A DNA stretch of 64,000 bases from assembly GCA_037367355.1 (NCBI GenBank), contig CM074702.1, positions 2,542,001-2,606,000 of the forward strand, in the 5' to 3' direction. The notes under the pieces were generated by a model. That model saw only the letters and a program-made list of their open reading frames with translations. It was not told where the DNA came from and ran no database searches. The DNA comes from Neoscytalidium dimidiatum (Eukaryota > Ascomycota > Dothideomycetes > Botryosphaeriales > Botryosphaeriaceae). Both the position numbers and the translations under genes were made by a program. This document shows, piece by piece, positions 1 through 11,888 of this stretch; within the stretch, counting starts at the first letter, position 1; each line of letters starts with the position of its first letter.

Positions 1-613
1 CCACCACCTTCTCCCGCCCAGCTTCGTGCGCACACTTGTTGACTCTTCAGCATGCGTTAGTCTAAAAACTAGAGGCTCAATGCGGCCCCCTGAGCGTCCT
101 TCGACTATATATCGAGCGCATCACGGGATACGAGAGATTTGTCAGGATCGCGAGAACTGGTAATCAAGAAATACCCACCAACAGCAGAAAGCAAGCCACC
201 AGCATTCGTCAAGACTAGAGGGAATATCAAGAAAGCGGTGGCCTTGCACTAGCAATGGATGAGTGCGACTGGCAGAAACATAAGGTAGTTTTCGGTGTTT
301 TACAATTCGCAATCGTTAGACCAGCTCAGAGCAATGCTAGTCAGTTGGACTCCAGTCCACGTGTATCTCTTACAGGAAGTGTCCAGAAACGAGAAGGCTT
401 TGTAAAGCCTTAAAGCCTGCGCTATGGGGATGCTTCCAAGGGCTCTGCTACATATTCCGCGAACCGCGCTGGTGGTGGCTACTGCGTGTCAGCAGCTCCG
501 AAGGTCATGATTTCAGCCGCAACACTCTCATGGTAGATGCACCAAGCTCAAGATGTGTGAATACACATTTCCCGTGACGATTTGTCAATTCAGGAAGGGC
601 GCGCTAAAATAAT
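1..613. other. Left-edge non-coding stretch
   Basis: I see no convincing gene here. Open frames are short and have no recognisable protein pattern. It lies 3' of the minus-strand NmrA-like gene and probably holds its terminator and 3' UTR. Confidence 0.4.
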
Positions 614-1863
614 CTATGGCTTGCCAGCCCAGATACTTGACAGATATTCCTCTGCGTTGGTAAAGTGGTACTTGGGCAACAATCTGTTCCAAGCATCCGA
701 CACATCCCAACATCCTTGCGCAACAGAATTCAGAAAGAAAAGAAGCATTCTTTCCGATATAATTTCTCTGAGGTCTGCGGGGACCGTCGGATGGGTGATC
801 ATGGGGCGCCAAGACGTCTTGAGCTGGCCTGATCTAAGGTTTTCCAAACTAACTTTCTCAACATTCATCGAGCCTGTTTCACGACATATGTGTAAGCGGA
901 GAGCATAGCGGAGACATCAATGCACAGACACTGGGCTTACCTCGCAGTCTCTTCCCCAACTCGATCAATTCGGCGATCGACATCTGCGTACCGCGCATCC
1001 CACCATCTACGGGCCACGTTCCGTCGTAGTCCAGCGCCTCGGCCACCACAGCGCCCATGTCCTGCACGGTGGTGAGGGTGACAGAAGCGGTGCCGTCCTC
1101 CACGATCATGGCGCGACGATTCTCCAGATCAATGACGGGTTGACTCATGGATAGATGTTTCGTTGTCGCGTGCGGGTAGCCAAGGTAGTTCAGGAAGAGG
1201 CCCGGTTGGAAGAGGGTATATTCAAGCCTCTTGGCTCGGGATTAGCTCTGCGGACTGAAGCGTGTTCTCGTGGCGCGCACTGACCATCCTACCGCTGTTC
1301 GTATCCTCGAGGTATTCGCGAATCTCCTCCTTGAAGGCATGATGGGGCAGGGACCTGTTGAAGCGACTTTCGGGGCGTGAGCTCAACCGGTGCTGGCGGA
1401 GCGTTGGCTGGACACGTACCATCCCCATTCAGAGGGCGCAAAGCGCCTTACGCCGGCCTGGATGGATGCATCGATGAGATTCTTGGAGTTCCTGACAACG
1501 TTGACGTAGTCCAGGTCGAAGAAGAAGCACAGCACAACGTCGACGCCGCGGAGGACCTTGATCAGCGCGGCCTTATCCGAATAGTCGACCTGGACCCATC
1601 GCACGCCGTCGGAGTCTACGTCGGGGCCGTGCACCTGCTGCTTGTGGTGAGCGCTGAGCGCTGAGCGCTGCAGGCGTGCCTGGTGAGGCGGACGCGGGCT
1701 CACCTTGCGGGTCAACACGGTCACATCGTGCCTCTGCTTGGCTAGGATGCTGTCGATGACCTCTCGCGCGACGTCTGGGAGGCACGTGAGCCGGATGCGC
1801 CGAGAGTACGATAGCGCGGAGATTCATACTTCCGGATCCTCCCGCGACAGCAACTTTAACCAT
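614..1863 (-). CDS. NmrA-like / isoflavone reductase-like NAD(P)-binding protein
   Basis: Six exons read on the minus strand join without frame loss: 1863-1830, 1774-1704, 1637-1420, 1366-1293, 1234-941 and 873-614. They give about 316 residues, normal for the NmrA-like/PCBER branch of the atypical short-chain dehydrogenases. The N-terminus MVKVAVAGGSGNVARE is a Rossmann dinucleotide-binding loop formed across the first intron. It is followed by the family patterns RRFAPSEWGW and LEYTLFQPGLFLNYLG. Such proteins are cytosolic NAD(P)H-dependent reductases or redox sensors; which one this is cannot be told from sequence. An in-frame ATG lies 21 bases upstream (1884). The acceptor before exon 5 is the least certain border; I chose it because closer AG sites break the frame. 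The frame downstream of it is clean to the stop at 614. Confidence 0.85.
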
Positions 1864-4100
1864 TTTTCGACGGATGGCGTGCAAGAGAGAGGCTCACTGC
1901 TTGATCTGGCGGCGGTCCATTTTTTCTTCGAGGAGAGCGTTTCATTAAAGCGGTCGGAAAGTGCGGGTTCGGGGCTGCGGGGATAGCCGCGTTCAAGGTT
2001 CGGGTCGGGAGTATCAGCTGCGCTGGACGGCACTTGCCGTGACCGTGATCTGCTCAGAATGCCGCCACCGTGAATCAAAGGCTTGGTGTTTCTTAAGGTT
2101 CTTTCCGTCACGGTGCTACCTTCCCAAACCGGCTGCCGTGCTTACGTCAGAGCCCTGCCACTATACAGCACTCTGCTATTGCGGCGCCAGCTCCGAGATC
2201 CAACCGCCGCAATCCTGGTACATAAGCCGGCCGCCTGGTGCCTGCGTGCCCTCGTGTGTCTGCACGCGCGGAGATGACACTGGCGCTTGAAACTCTGTAC
2301 GGTCTGCCTGCTCTTGACACCCCATCTCTTTTTTTTTTCCATTTTTTTTTTCGCTTTATTCAACCCGTTTTGCCGCTCTTGCCGTGCGCCTGGTTCCGTC
2401 CTCATTATCAGACATTCGGCGCCATCGCTGCCTCTTAACTTCGCACCCTCCTTATTCCGGCTGTTCCCACCCATTGGGATATCTTCTTTTATCCACCCGC
2501 CGTGGAAATGGTCAGAAAAAAAAAAAATTGGAACCCGGATTCAGGCACCTGCCATAACACGCCCAAGCCCCTGCCAACGGCCTTGGGCATCCTCTGCTGC
2601 CTTGTGCATTCCGCATGACCGGTGCCTGGACCTCGACGTACCATTGACCGCCGGACTGCCCAAACTCCGTTCTCCTTGAGCCCAAGAGCTGCGGGTCCGC
2701 AACGGCCACTAACCTGGGGTTCTGAAACTCGCTTCCCGTGCCCATGGCGTTACGAAGATTCGGGCATTCGGCATTTCTCTGTTATCCGCCTCGTCGGGTC
2801 CCGTTGCAGCGTTGACGTCTACAGACCAGCTCCGCGCCGCTCCTTCTCCACCAATTGGCCGCACACGATCGCAAGCTTTCGCAAAGGCCCGATATGGAAG
2901 CTACCAAGGAACCGTATGGCTCTGGTTTAGCCCGTTGCGAAATGAACCCGTCAAGGCATTCTCGTGATTCCAGTGTAGCCATTGCTAAGTCTCAAAATTT
3001 CCCCGATTCGCAAGTATGTGTACACCTCCAGTCATGGCCTAGTTAGCGGAACGTAGGGCCTCAAAGTTGAGGTAGGCAACATACACCGGTGGGATCATGT
3101 TCTCATCCTCTTCGATCCCTCTCCTACTTCTTCGATGCCATTTTTCGAGAGCGTTATCCATCCCTCTTGGCGTGTAACGCTTAGGTTTGTGCAAGGCCTG
3201 AAGCTGGGCGACGAGCCAGACGTAGCTCAAAGTGTGGAGCCGAGCGCCAACATGCATAATCTAGGACAGTGAAATACCCTACTGTGCTACCACGGTTGTC
3301 TACACTTTCCTCCGCTGATCGGCATGTTGTGTTATGCAGCATATCTATGGTACTGACACAGCGCCTCAAAAATATTCATGCCAGAAAAAAAAAGCCTCTT
3401 TGTTCTATTTTCGATCCGTTTCGAACAGTGGTTACTCCCAGCCATTGCCTATGTTTACCTGAGTTTTGGACTGGCCAACCTCGGTGTAGAGAACGAGAGT
3501 CTCTCACGCTCCACAATCCGGCGAAGCGAACGAAAGGACTCCTCGCTTTCTAGTGATTCAAGACTTTAGTGTGGTTTTACTAGCAAAGCAGTTTGTTCCG
3601 TGCGGCGCTTGGTGTCGCCAACGATCTGAGAACCGCTGAAAGGCATGTTTATTCGAGGGACAATGTCTCTGCCGGGCTGGAAGGAGATAAGCTACTGCGG
3701 AAGTCGGGGGCGCGAGAAGGATAAGAGGAGATTTCGTACCTCAGTGGGTTTCTGGCGACTGTGATGGTTGGAAATGCGTGGATGAGGCAGTGGTGCTTCG
3801 TCATACGTGAAGTTGACCAATTGTGCGACCACAACTGGCCCCTCGCCACTCTCACGACAGATGCATGTGTAATGCAACCCCGAGACTCGGCTGTGGGACT
3901 TGGATCAGTTGTTCCGGCGAGCGGTTATTCTCTCCTTGAGTGTCGCCATATGGAAGGCTCCTTCGAATTCCCGTGCTATATCGCCCAGCTTGCAGCTGTG
4001 AATATCATACTTAAAAAGAGCTCCAGCTCCGGCTCCAGCTCCCTCGGTCCCTGCGCAACAGCTCCGAGCTCCAACTGCAGGCTGACGCAATAGAGAGAGC

Positions 4101-4181
4101 ATTGGGGGTGTGTCATTGGCCGGCCGGAGCTAAGGCAGAGCTCCGCTCCCCAAGGAGGGCCCCCGCATTGCAGGGGCCAAT
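4101..4181. promoter_or_regulatory. CCAAT-box group upstream of the transhydrogenase gene
   Basis: Two inverted CCAAT boxes (ATTGG at 4101 and 4115) and one direct CCAAT (4177) lie 220-300 bases before the ATG at 4403. CCAAT is the binding site of the Hap/CBC complex, which often controls fungal mitochondrial genes. The match is only a pentamer, so function is inference. Confidence 0.25.
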
Positions 4182-4356
4182 GTCCGTCGTCGGCTTGCGC
4201 TTTACGGCAATGCACTTCCAGCCTCGGCCCTCATCCTCCTCCACTCTCTAATCCGCTCCACCAGATGCCAGCCCACCGCTATCTTCACCTGCTTCCACCT
4301 TAGCATCCTCTGCCCTCCGCACTTTCTCGATCGCCACGTCCAATTGAAGCTTCCGG

Positions 4357-4381
4357 AGCAGCAGCAGCAACAGCAGCAGTC
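4357..4381 (+). repeat. CAG/CAA trinucleotide repeat in the presumed 5' leader
   Basis: An AGCAGCAGC-type run, interrupted by CAA, lies about 20 bases before the start codon at 4403. It is probably in the 5' untranslated leader. Confidence 0.6.
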
Positions 4382-4402
4382 GCAGTCCGAAGAAAACTCA
4401 CC

Positions 4403-6076
4403 ATGGCAGCTGTCCGCATCGCACCCACGCGCGCCGCGCGTGCCACCAACTTACTGCGTACCATCCAGTACACCCATCCGCCGAACTGCCCATGCCACAG
4501 CAACCCTGCGCATCACCATCACCATCCCTCGTCCGCCCACCAGGTCCTCTCGTCCGCCCAGAAGTATGGCGCCCGCCGCAACTTCGCAACCCCACTCGAC
4601 ACGTCCCAGCAGAAAGAGTACGCCTTCGAGATGGCCGCCAGCTCCATCCGCTTCGGCCCCGGCTGCACCAAGGAGGTCGGCATGGATTTCCAGAACCTAG
4701 GCGCGAAGAAGGTCATGGTTGTCACGGACAAGACGGTGAGGAAGCTGAACGCTATGAAACAGGTGCAGGAGGGGCTAGAGAGGGAAGGCATTGCATTCGA
4801 GGTCTTCGACGGAACGAGAGTGGAGCCCAAGGACAGCTCGTGAGTCACTTCAAGGGCTACCTGGGGACAAGCTGGCGTCGAGTGTCTGTCTTGTCCTCAG
4901 TCTCAGCCTGCACGTTCAGCGACATGGTCTTGTTCAGAGCCTGATGACATGTAGGATAAAGGAAGCCATTGCTTTCGCAAAGCCGTACCAACCCGATGCT
5001 TTCTTGGCTGTAGGAGGCGGCTCCGTGATCGACACTGCAAAGCTCATGAACCTGTACACTTCGTTCCCTGGTACATCCCCAGATACCCGTCTCTTCATTG
5101 CCTAGTGACTAATCCCTTCGCAGAGGCCGACTTCCTCGACTTCGTCAACGCACCTCTCGGCCGCGGCAAGCCCATCACGTCCAAACTAAAGCCCCTCATC
5201 GCCGTTCCAACCACTGCAGGCACCGGCTCCGAAACCACGGGCACCGCCATCTTCGACCTCGTCTCCAAACGTGCCAAAACGGGCATCGCACACCGCAACC
5301 TCAAGCCCACCCTGGGCATTTGCGACCCGCTCAACACGCGTACCATGCCTTCCGCCGTGCACGCGTCCTCAGGCCTTGACGTGCTCTGCCACTCGCTGGA
5401 ATCCTGGACCGCGATCCCGTACCACGAGAGGGTGCCGCGGCCGACCAACCCGATCAACCGGCCGGCCTACCAGGGCGCGAACCCCATCTCGGACATCTTC
5501 TCGCTGCAGGCGCTGCGCAGCACCGTCAAGTACCTCCCCCGTGCGGTGCGCGACCCGGACGATCACGAGGCCCAGGAGCAGATGCTGCTGGCGGCCACGC
5601 TCGCCGGCGTCGGCTTCGGCAACGCCGGCGTCCACCTCTGCCACGGCATGAGCTACCCCATCTCCGGCCAGAACCCGGGCTACAAGCACGCGGGCTACGA
5701 GGTCGACACTCCGATCATCCCCCACGGCGTCTCCGTCGCCGTCACCGCCCCCGCCGTCTTCCGCTTCACCGGCCCCTCGAACCCGGAGAGGCATCTCGCC
5801 GCCGCCGAGGCCTTTGGCGTCGACGTCAGCAACGTCAAGAGGGAGAACGCGGGAGAGGTGCTTGGAGAGGCGCTGGCTGAGTTCTTGGTCAAGCTGGGCG
5901 ACCAGCCGAGGGGCTTGAAGGCGCTTGGCTTCGGCAGGGGCGACCTCGATGCCTTGGTCGAGGGCACCATTCCCCAGGCCAGAGTGCTGATGTTGGCACC
6001 GAGCTTGGAGACGAGAGAGGTGGAGAGGGAGAGGGAGCAGCTGAGGGGCCTGTTCGAGGAGGCTTTGGAGTACTAG
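4403..6076 (+). CDS. Hydroxyacid-oxoacid transhydrogenase, mitochondrial (iron-containing alcohol dehydrogenase family)
   Basis: Three exons (4403-4839, 4955-5070, 5124-6076) encode about 501 residues, close to the animal ADHFE1 enzyme plus a longer leader. The enzyme converts 4-hydroxybutyrate and 2-oxoglutarate to succinic semialdehyde and 2-hydroxyglutarate in mitochondria. The N-terminal 70 residues are basic and hydroxylated (MAAVRIAPTRAARATNLLRT), as expected of a targeting peptide, and contain an HHHHH run. The nucleotide-binding motif GGGSVIDTAK is at residues 166-175. PTTAGTGSETT and HLCHGMSYPISG, with its metal-binding histidine, follow in the third exon. The YPISGQNPGYKHAGY segment separates this subfamily from ordinary bacterial alcohol dehydrogenases. 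Both introns have good GT..AG borders; the second has a CTAAT branch site and a CGCAG acceptor. Confidence 0.93.
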
Positions 6077-7328
6077 GGGTGCTATCTGTGGGTGAGCTGA
6101 GGAAGGCCTGGCTTCTGCATCTGCTGGTGTTTGACGAGGGGATGGATGGCATGTTGGAGGTTTGTGTATCGGTTGGAGAAAATTTGGACAGCTTGCGTTC
6201 GTATTAGCCTTCATGTGACAAACCTTTGGAAGCTATTGAAATCAGTATAGCTACGTAACACCATCACGCTATTGCCCACACCACTAATCTTCTCGTGACA
6301 CTGCGGTACGCACTCAAGTCGCCCGACGAGATCCGTCCTGGAAGCTGATGATCACAGACGCCTGAATCTCTGTACTCGTTCTCAAAGGCGCAGAAAGGGT
6401 GCCGGTCATACAGCGAGGGAGTGTGGGCAGAGCAGGTTCTCAGGTGCTTACGCTGCTCAATGGCGACCGGAAGAAACTAATTCGGAGAGTTGTTGGATAA
6501 AACCGCAGACGCAAAAGGCTAATGCATGATCAAGCACAAAAGTTTCAAGCGAGTCACCCACTTTAACCACTCAGATTCCTGAAGAGGACGGTCTCCCCAG
6601 ACTGCAATCTGATAGGCATGAAGTTGTTTTTTATGTTCAGGAAGCACGGCGTGTGCGGACGAGTAAGCTGATATTAATATCTCACATAATATCTACTTAA
6701 TTGCCTCAAAGAAAAGGTAAGAAGCCTTCCTCATCTGAATTACCATCCTTTAAAAGACACAATTACCACTGCGGTAGGAACAGTAGAAAAAGGCATGATC
6801 TCAAGCGCGGTAAGAGAAAGGCTAAGTAGGCAAAAGAAGGGACGATCACCGTGTACACGGTAAGAAAAGAGATAAAGAGACCTATTTTCCGTACAACGTA
6901 TATCGTACATTGGCTGCACACTCCTTCTCGTTCCTCATCTCATCATCTCCTGCCCCCACCCCCAAACTTGCAGGTAGATACGAATGCGACTTGTCCCGCT
7001 CAATGGCGTTTTGGTAGAAACTCAGCGCTCAGATGAAACGGTAAGGCCTTCCCCAAGAGGAGAAAGGAAAGGGAAAAAAGTGACGAACAGTCCGGCCCCA
7101 CCAACCAGCTTCAGCTATACATCAACAATGAAATTTATGAAAAAAAAAAGAAAAAAAAGCGGGAAGCAATGAATGATCCCGTGTTTCCCGTGTTTCGTTC
7201 GCTGGAAACCAGCTCGAACGAATGCTTTCAATGTGCAAAAGGAAATGTACTACTTCATCTCCATCACCCTCAGACATACTCTCTCAACCTCTCCCTCTCT
7301 CGGCCTGTCGTTTCGTCTCCTCTTTTTC
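6077..7328. other. 1.25 kb spacer between convergent genes
   Basis: This lies between the 3' ends of the transhydrogenase and Mam3-like genes and is more AT-rich than its surroundings. No credible gene is visible. It should hold both terminators. Confidence 0.5.
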
Positions 7329-9861
7329 TCACCATGTACCCTTTTTCTTCTTACCAGCACGCTTCTTCCGTTTCTTCTTTTGTTTGCCAGCTTCACCAAT
7401 GCCTTGGCTGTCACCAGTGCCACTAGCCACATCTTCTTCCTTTGGGCCGTCTGCGTGCGAGGGTGCGGCCTCGGCTTCGCCCTCGGGTTGTTTACTCGTG
7501 CTGGGCTCGATATTGACATAGCCGCTGTGACCACTGCTACTACCCCAATTCCGGTGTGAGGATTGCTGAGATTGGTGAGAATGGCTGGAGCCCTGGCGTT
7601 TCTGGTTCTCTTCGCTGTCCGAACTGCTGGAAACATCGAGGACCATCTTCTTGACGCCGTTCACGTCTATCACATTTTCCGATATCGAGCCGGAGCGGAC
7701 CGTAGCTTTTCCAGGTATAGGAGAGCGGGCAGGGGATCCACTGTGAATGGAGCCAATAGTGCTAGAACTGTTCGACCTACGAGCTTCAGCAGCGCGATTG
7801 TCGATAACAATCTTGCGCTGGGTTTGGGGAGAGCTTCTGCCGCCACCACTTCCATTCGATTTGATGGATGATGGGCGGCGATCATTGGGCGGTGGGGCAG
7901 TCTTTCCAATGGACCCGTAGCTCGTAGCGACGGCATGAGCACCGTCGCTTGCGTCAAGGCCACTATTTGAGAGGATGCCTTCACCAATACCGCCTTGGAC
8001 AGCAGTGGGCCCAACCTTTGGGATGTTATCCGCAGGAGCAGACTGGCTGTTACCGTTTTCGTTACCATTATCGGGAGCATTTTCAGGGATCGTGTTGACG
8101 CTTGGCTTGATCTTCACGGTGCTGATCCGGGTGGCTCTAGGGTTGCTGGCAGCATTTGATGGTCCGAGATGCTTGAGATGTTCCCTCAATTCAGGGTCAC
8201 CCTCGCGAATGCCAATGGGCGTAGCTCTTCCGTAAGAACCATTACCGCTGCTGCTACGACGCATCAGGAGCTTGACTTGGGGGCTGGTTCCAAACACACG
8301 GCTGCTGTCAGTGCTCTTCCTCCGAGGTTCAGACTCAGACAACAAGGCAGTACGCTCGTCAGCCTCCGTTTCCTCTGGACGGTCGGTAACAATCTCGCCT
8401 TTGGGGACACGGTTACGGGGCGAAGGGGTGATGCGACGGATAGCTTTGTGGACGTCGATGAAAACATCGGATTCGTCAATGATTTCCCTAGATGACGGTC
8501 AGCAGTTTGACACGTACGAAAGCGGCGGCACACTCACTCTCCTATGAGCTCTTCAATCACATCTTCAAGAGTGACAACACCAAGAGCACCGAAGGGCTCG
8601 CCGGGGAAATCGGAGACGAGGACCATGTGAGACTTGCCCTCCTGGAAGAAGTTGACAATGTCAAGGCAGCTAGTCTCGGGACGGGTCTCGGGAAGTGTGG
8701 CAAGAGCGAAGTCACGGACTTGCTTGCAGTCCTCAGGATCGTACGTAATCAGCAACTTGACCAGAAGCATGCCTACGAAGTTACGGGGGTTGTTGGGTTC
8801 GTAGATGGGGATTCTGGAGTAGCCAGCAGAGAGAATAGTGTCCATCATCTTCTCATCAAGCACGGTGTCGGCAGACATGGTGAACACGTCGTTCATGGGC
8901 GTCATGATGCTTCCCACGGGTTTCTCCTTAAGATCCAGCACAGCACTGATAATTGTAACCTCATCCTGGTTCAAGCGTTCCTCAGGGCTCGATCCCAGAG
9001 TCTTGTGGAGAGTAACCAGAGTCTTCAGGCCAGCCTTCTTGTACGTAGTTCCGTGATCCTCACCCAGGAGATAATCCAGCAGCTTCGCAGTAGGCCAGGC
9101 GACGGGGCACATGATCCACATCAGGGCGAGAACGACAGGCGACATCCATGCCCCGATTGGCAGGCCGTAGCGGACGCAGATAGACTGGGGAACGACTTCA
9201 CCGAAAATGACTATCGCGAGGTGTCAGCGGTAGGAATTAAATCGCGCTTGGGATAAATGACGCGTCATGCGGACGTACCGATCAGGACAGTGCTGCTCAC
9301 GACAGCAGGCCAGCCTCCGCCAAGAGACCTGTCCAAGACGATGGGCAGAGTCTCGTTCGTGATAACGTTGCTGAGCAGCAGCGTGACCAGGACCCAATGC
9401 TTTCCCTTCTTGAGGAGGCGAAGGACGCGTGCGGCATTCGTCTTCTCAGAGCCGTCGCCGGAGGCAGCGAGCACCTGCAGGTAGATCTCATCCTGGCCCA
9501 TGAGGCTGCGTTGAGACAGACGTCAGCATTGGTGCTACGGCGAGACGAAACATGGAGGCGAGTGGGATGGCACGACGCGAGGGCAGACTTACGCAATGGT
9601 GAGACCGGCGAAGATGCCGCCAAGCAGCACCAAAGCGACGGCAACGCTCAGGTAGATCCAGAGGCTGGCATCGCTGGGGTCCTTGGGGAGGTCCTCGTCG
9701 TCGAGGACGGAGATGGGGATGTGCTTCAATGGCGCGGCATGTCCAACGGCGGACATGAGAAGGCCGGCCGTGAGCAGCACGACGGGTCTCACTCGGGTGA
9801 GGCCATTGGAAGCAAAAGGGCCGGTAGCAAGGGCCCTCGCGAAGACCAGAGACATTGGCAA
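7329..9861 (-). CDS. mam3: CNNM/Mam3-family metal-homeostasis membrane protein (DUF21 + CBS pair)
   Basis: Four exons (9861-9593, 9505-9279, 9210-8538, 8487-7329) give about 775 residues; an alternative ATG is at 9855. After a hydrophobic leader, a DUF21 region of four membrane spans starts near residue 77 with [20 protein letters not shown], formed across intron 1. It continues through [20 protein letters not shown] and [19 protein letters not shown]-pair follows, with [20 protein letters not shown] and [20 protein letters not shown]. The last 350 residues are Ser-, Asn- and Gly-rich, presumably disordered, and end in a Lys/Arg cluster ([13 protein letters not shown]). Yeast Mam3 is a vacuolar protein affecting Mg, Mn and other metals; animal CNNMs control Mg export. 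The location is therefore expected to be vacuolar or endomembrane. It is divergent from the BCKDH E1 beta gene across about 730 bases. Confidence 0.9.
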
Positions 9862-10590
9862 GCCTGCAAGAGGGCTGGGAGAGCGATGTCGCGTGTCGCA
9901 ACGATGCCGGAGTGGAGGGAGCGGGTGGCAGAGGTGGGTGTTTTGAAGGCGTGCTGGGAGGGTCGCTGTGGAAGCGCAGATCGCGCGACGGCGCGGGCTT
10001 TGAGGCGCACGTCAGGACGGTATGGCGGTCAACGGGCCCTCGGCACCACTTTTGCGCTGGTCAGCCACACAAATCGCAACACGCGCGCGCATCCACTGTG
10101 GAGGTTTGAGCTGGGCGTGTCGGTCACAGGGCTGAGCGATAAAAACGTTGGTGTCGAGCGCGCGGCGACTCCGGGAGGCTCCCACGCTCCAACGCTCCCG
10201 CGGGTGCCGGTCGGTGGAAGGCCGACTAGACGGCTAGCGGCCGGCTGACGACCGCCGACCCATGTGCAGTGCGGCGGAATTATTGACTTTGCTCGTCTGT
10301 GGCCTTCTCCGCGCTGGGCCAAGCCCGCTGCCCGCTGCCCGCTACCCGCTGCCCGCCGCCCGCCGCCCCCTCCGCGCCTGTCCTGGCGCCCCAAGCCCTG
10401 GCGCCCCAGGGCCCTGGCCCTGCCTGCAACACCCGCCTGTTCGCCCCGCGCCAGTGCCGCTGGTTCCTGCGTGCCTGCAGCTATGCCGCCGCTAACCGCC
10501 TGCTCTCCAAGTACATAGTATCTCCCCGCCAGCAGTCCCCCATCTTCCCCAGATTACTGTCCCCGCTCGCAGCAGAGTGCCAGCGCCGTC
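9862..10590. promoter_or_regulatory. Bidirectional promoter region between Mam3-like and BCKDH E1 beta genes
   Basis: About 730 bases separate two divergent start codons. The region is GC-rich and contains a heptamer tandem repeat (separate entry). Open frames across it are shadows with Pro/Ala/Arg-biased composition and no domain. Confidence 0.5.
10322..10371 (+). repeat. Heptamer tandem repeat (CCCGCTG-type)
   Basis: About seven copies of a 7-base unit read CCCGCTG at the left and drift to CCCGCCG at the right. They lie about 220 bases before the E1 beta start codon, inside the divergent promoter. Confidence 0.7.
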
Positions 10591-11888
10591 ATGCAATCGC
10601 CCTTTCCGCCGCTCACGCTCGCACATCGCCTGATCGCGCCGTCAACTGCCACGCGCCGCCTAATCAATCCCCGACACCCCTACTCCACACATGCCCCGAA
10701 CGCCCGCCTCAACCTGCCCATCGACTACAGCACCGCGCCTCTGCTCGCCCACACTCCCAAGTCCTGTCTCTCAAACCCGGAACTACCCCAGCACGTCCGC
10801 GACTCCAAGACCACCCGCCAGAATCTCTTCCAGGCCGTCAACGCCGCCCTGCGACACGCCCTCACCACCGACGATCGCGTGCTCGTCTTCGGCGAGGACG
10901 TCGCGTTCGGCGGCGTCTTCCGATGCTCGATGGGACTAGCCAATGATTTCGGCTCCGAAAGAGTCTTCAATACTCCGTTGAGCGAGCAGGGGATCGTTGG
11001 CTTTGCCATTGGCGCCGCTTTAGAAGGAATGAAGCCAGTGGCCGAGATCCAATTTGCCGATTACGTTTACCCGGCCTTCGACCAACTCGTGAATGAGGCT
11101 GCCAAGGTAAGATACAGAGCGGGCACAACTGAAATGCACGCCGGGGGGCTGGTCGTAAGAATGCCCATGGGTGGTGTGGGACACGGTGCGCTGTAAGTGT
11201 CATGGCCAGACGGCCTTGAGACGCACTGACGCCAGTCTCAGATACCACTCGCAATCACCTGAGTCTCTCTTCACCCATATCCCAGGCCTGCGCGTTGTTG
11301 TCCCGCGCTCTCCCATCCAAGCGAAAGGCCTGCTCTTAGCATCCATTGCGTGCAACGACCCTGTGGTCTTTATGGAACCCAAGATTCTTTACCGAGCTGC
11401 GGTCGAACAGGTCCCCAACGAAGCCTACACGCTCCCTTTGTCAAAAGCGGAAGTCTTGAGAGAGGGCAAGGACGTGACTCTTATTTCCTACGGCACTCCT
11501 TTGTACAACTGCTCCAAAGCCATCGAAGCTGCCGAAAAGGATCTCGGTGTCAGCGTTGAGTTGATTGATTTGAGGACCATTTACCCCTGGGACAGGCCTA
11601 CCATCTTGACCAGCGTGAACAAGACTGGAAGAGCCATCGTCGTACATGAGAGCATGGTCAACTCTGGTGTTGGCGCCGAAGTTGCTGCAACAATCCAAGA
11701 AGGCGCCTTCTTGCGCCTGGAGGCGCCCGTGCAGCGCGTTGCTGGGTGGAGCACTCACATGGGGTTGATGTACGAGAAATTCAACATCCCTGATGTTGTC
11801 CGTAAGTATAGGTCAGCAGACGGCTTCTACTTCTATACTGACCTGTATAGGGATATACGACGCCATCCGCAAGGTGGTTGAGTATTGA
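10591..11888 (+). CDS. Branched-chain 2-oxoacid dehydrogenase E1 subunit beta, mitochondrial
   Basis: Three exons (10591-11192, 11242-11801, 11851-11888) give about 399 residues, the usual length. The last exon is only 38 bases and encodes [12 protein letters not shown]. The protein is the beta half of the thiamine-diphosphate E1 component that decarboxylates the oxoacids of Val, Leu and Ile in the mitochondrial matrix. The first 35 residues are basic and Ser/Thr-rich, a likely targeting peptide. Diagnostic patterns are [40 protein letters not shown] and [20 protein letters not shown], followed by the transketolase C-terminal domain with [13 protein letters not shown] and [17 protein letters not shown]. 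The GGVFRCS form separates it from the pyruvate dehydrogenase beta subunit. Confidence 0.95.

Larger units (their letters stand above)
1864..4402. other. 2.5 kb intergenic region between divergent genes
   Basis: This separates the minus-strand NmrA-like gene from the plus-strand transhydrogenase gene, so it holds both promoters. Open frames here are under 135 codons, lack domain-like patterns and have no convincing splice partners. A pyrimidine-rich tract with T and A runs lies at about 2325-2530. Confidence 0.4.

Noticed and set aside
5369..6214. 281-codon minus-strand frame opposite the transhydrogenase gene
   Set aside because: It is a shadow of a strongly coding, GC-rich plus-strand exon.
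8492..10248. Plus-strand frames of 254 and 283 codons opposite the Mam3-like gene
   Set aside because: They are antisense to exons whose minus-strand translation is a clear CNNM protein.
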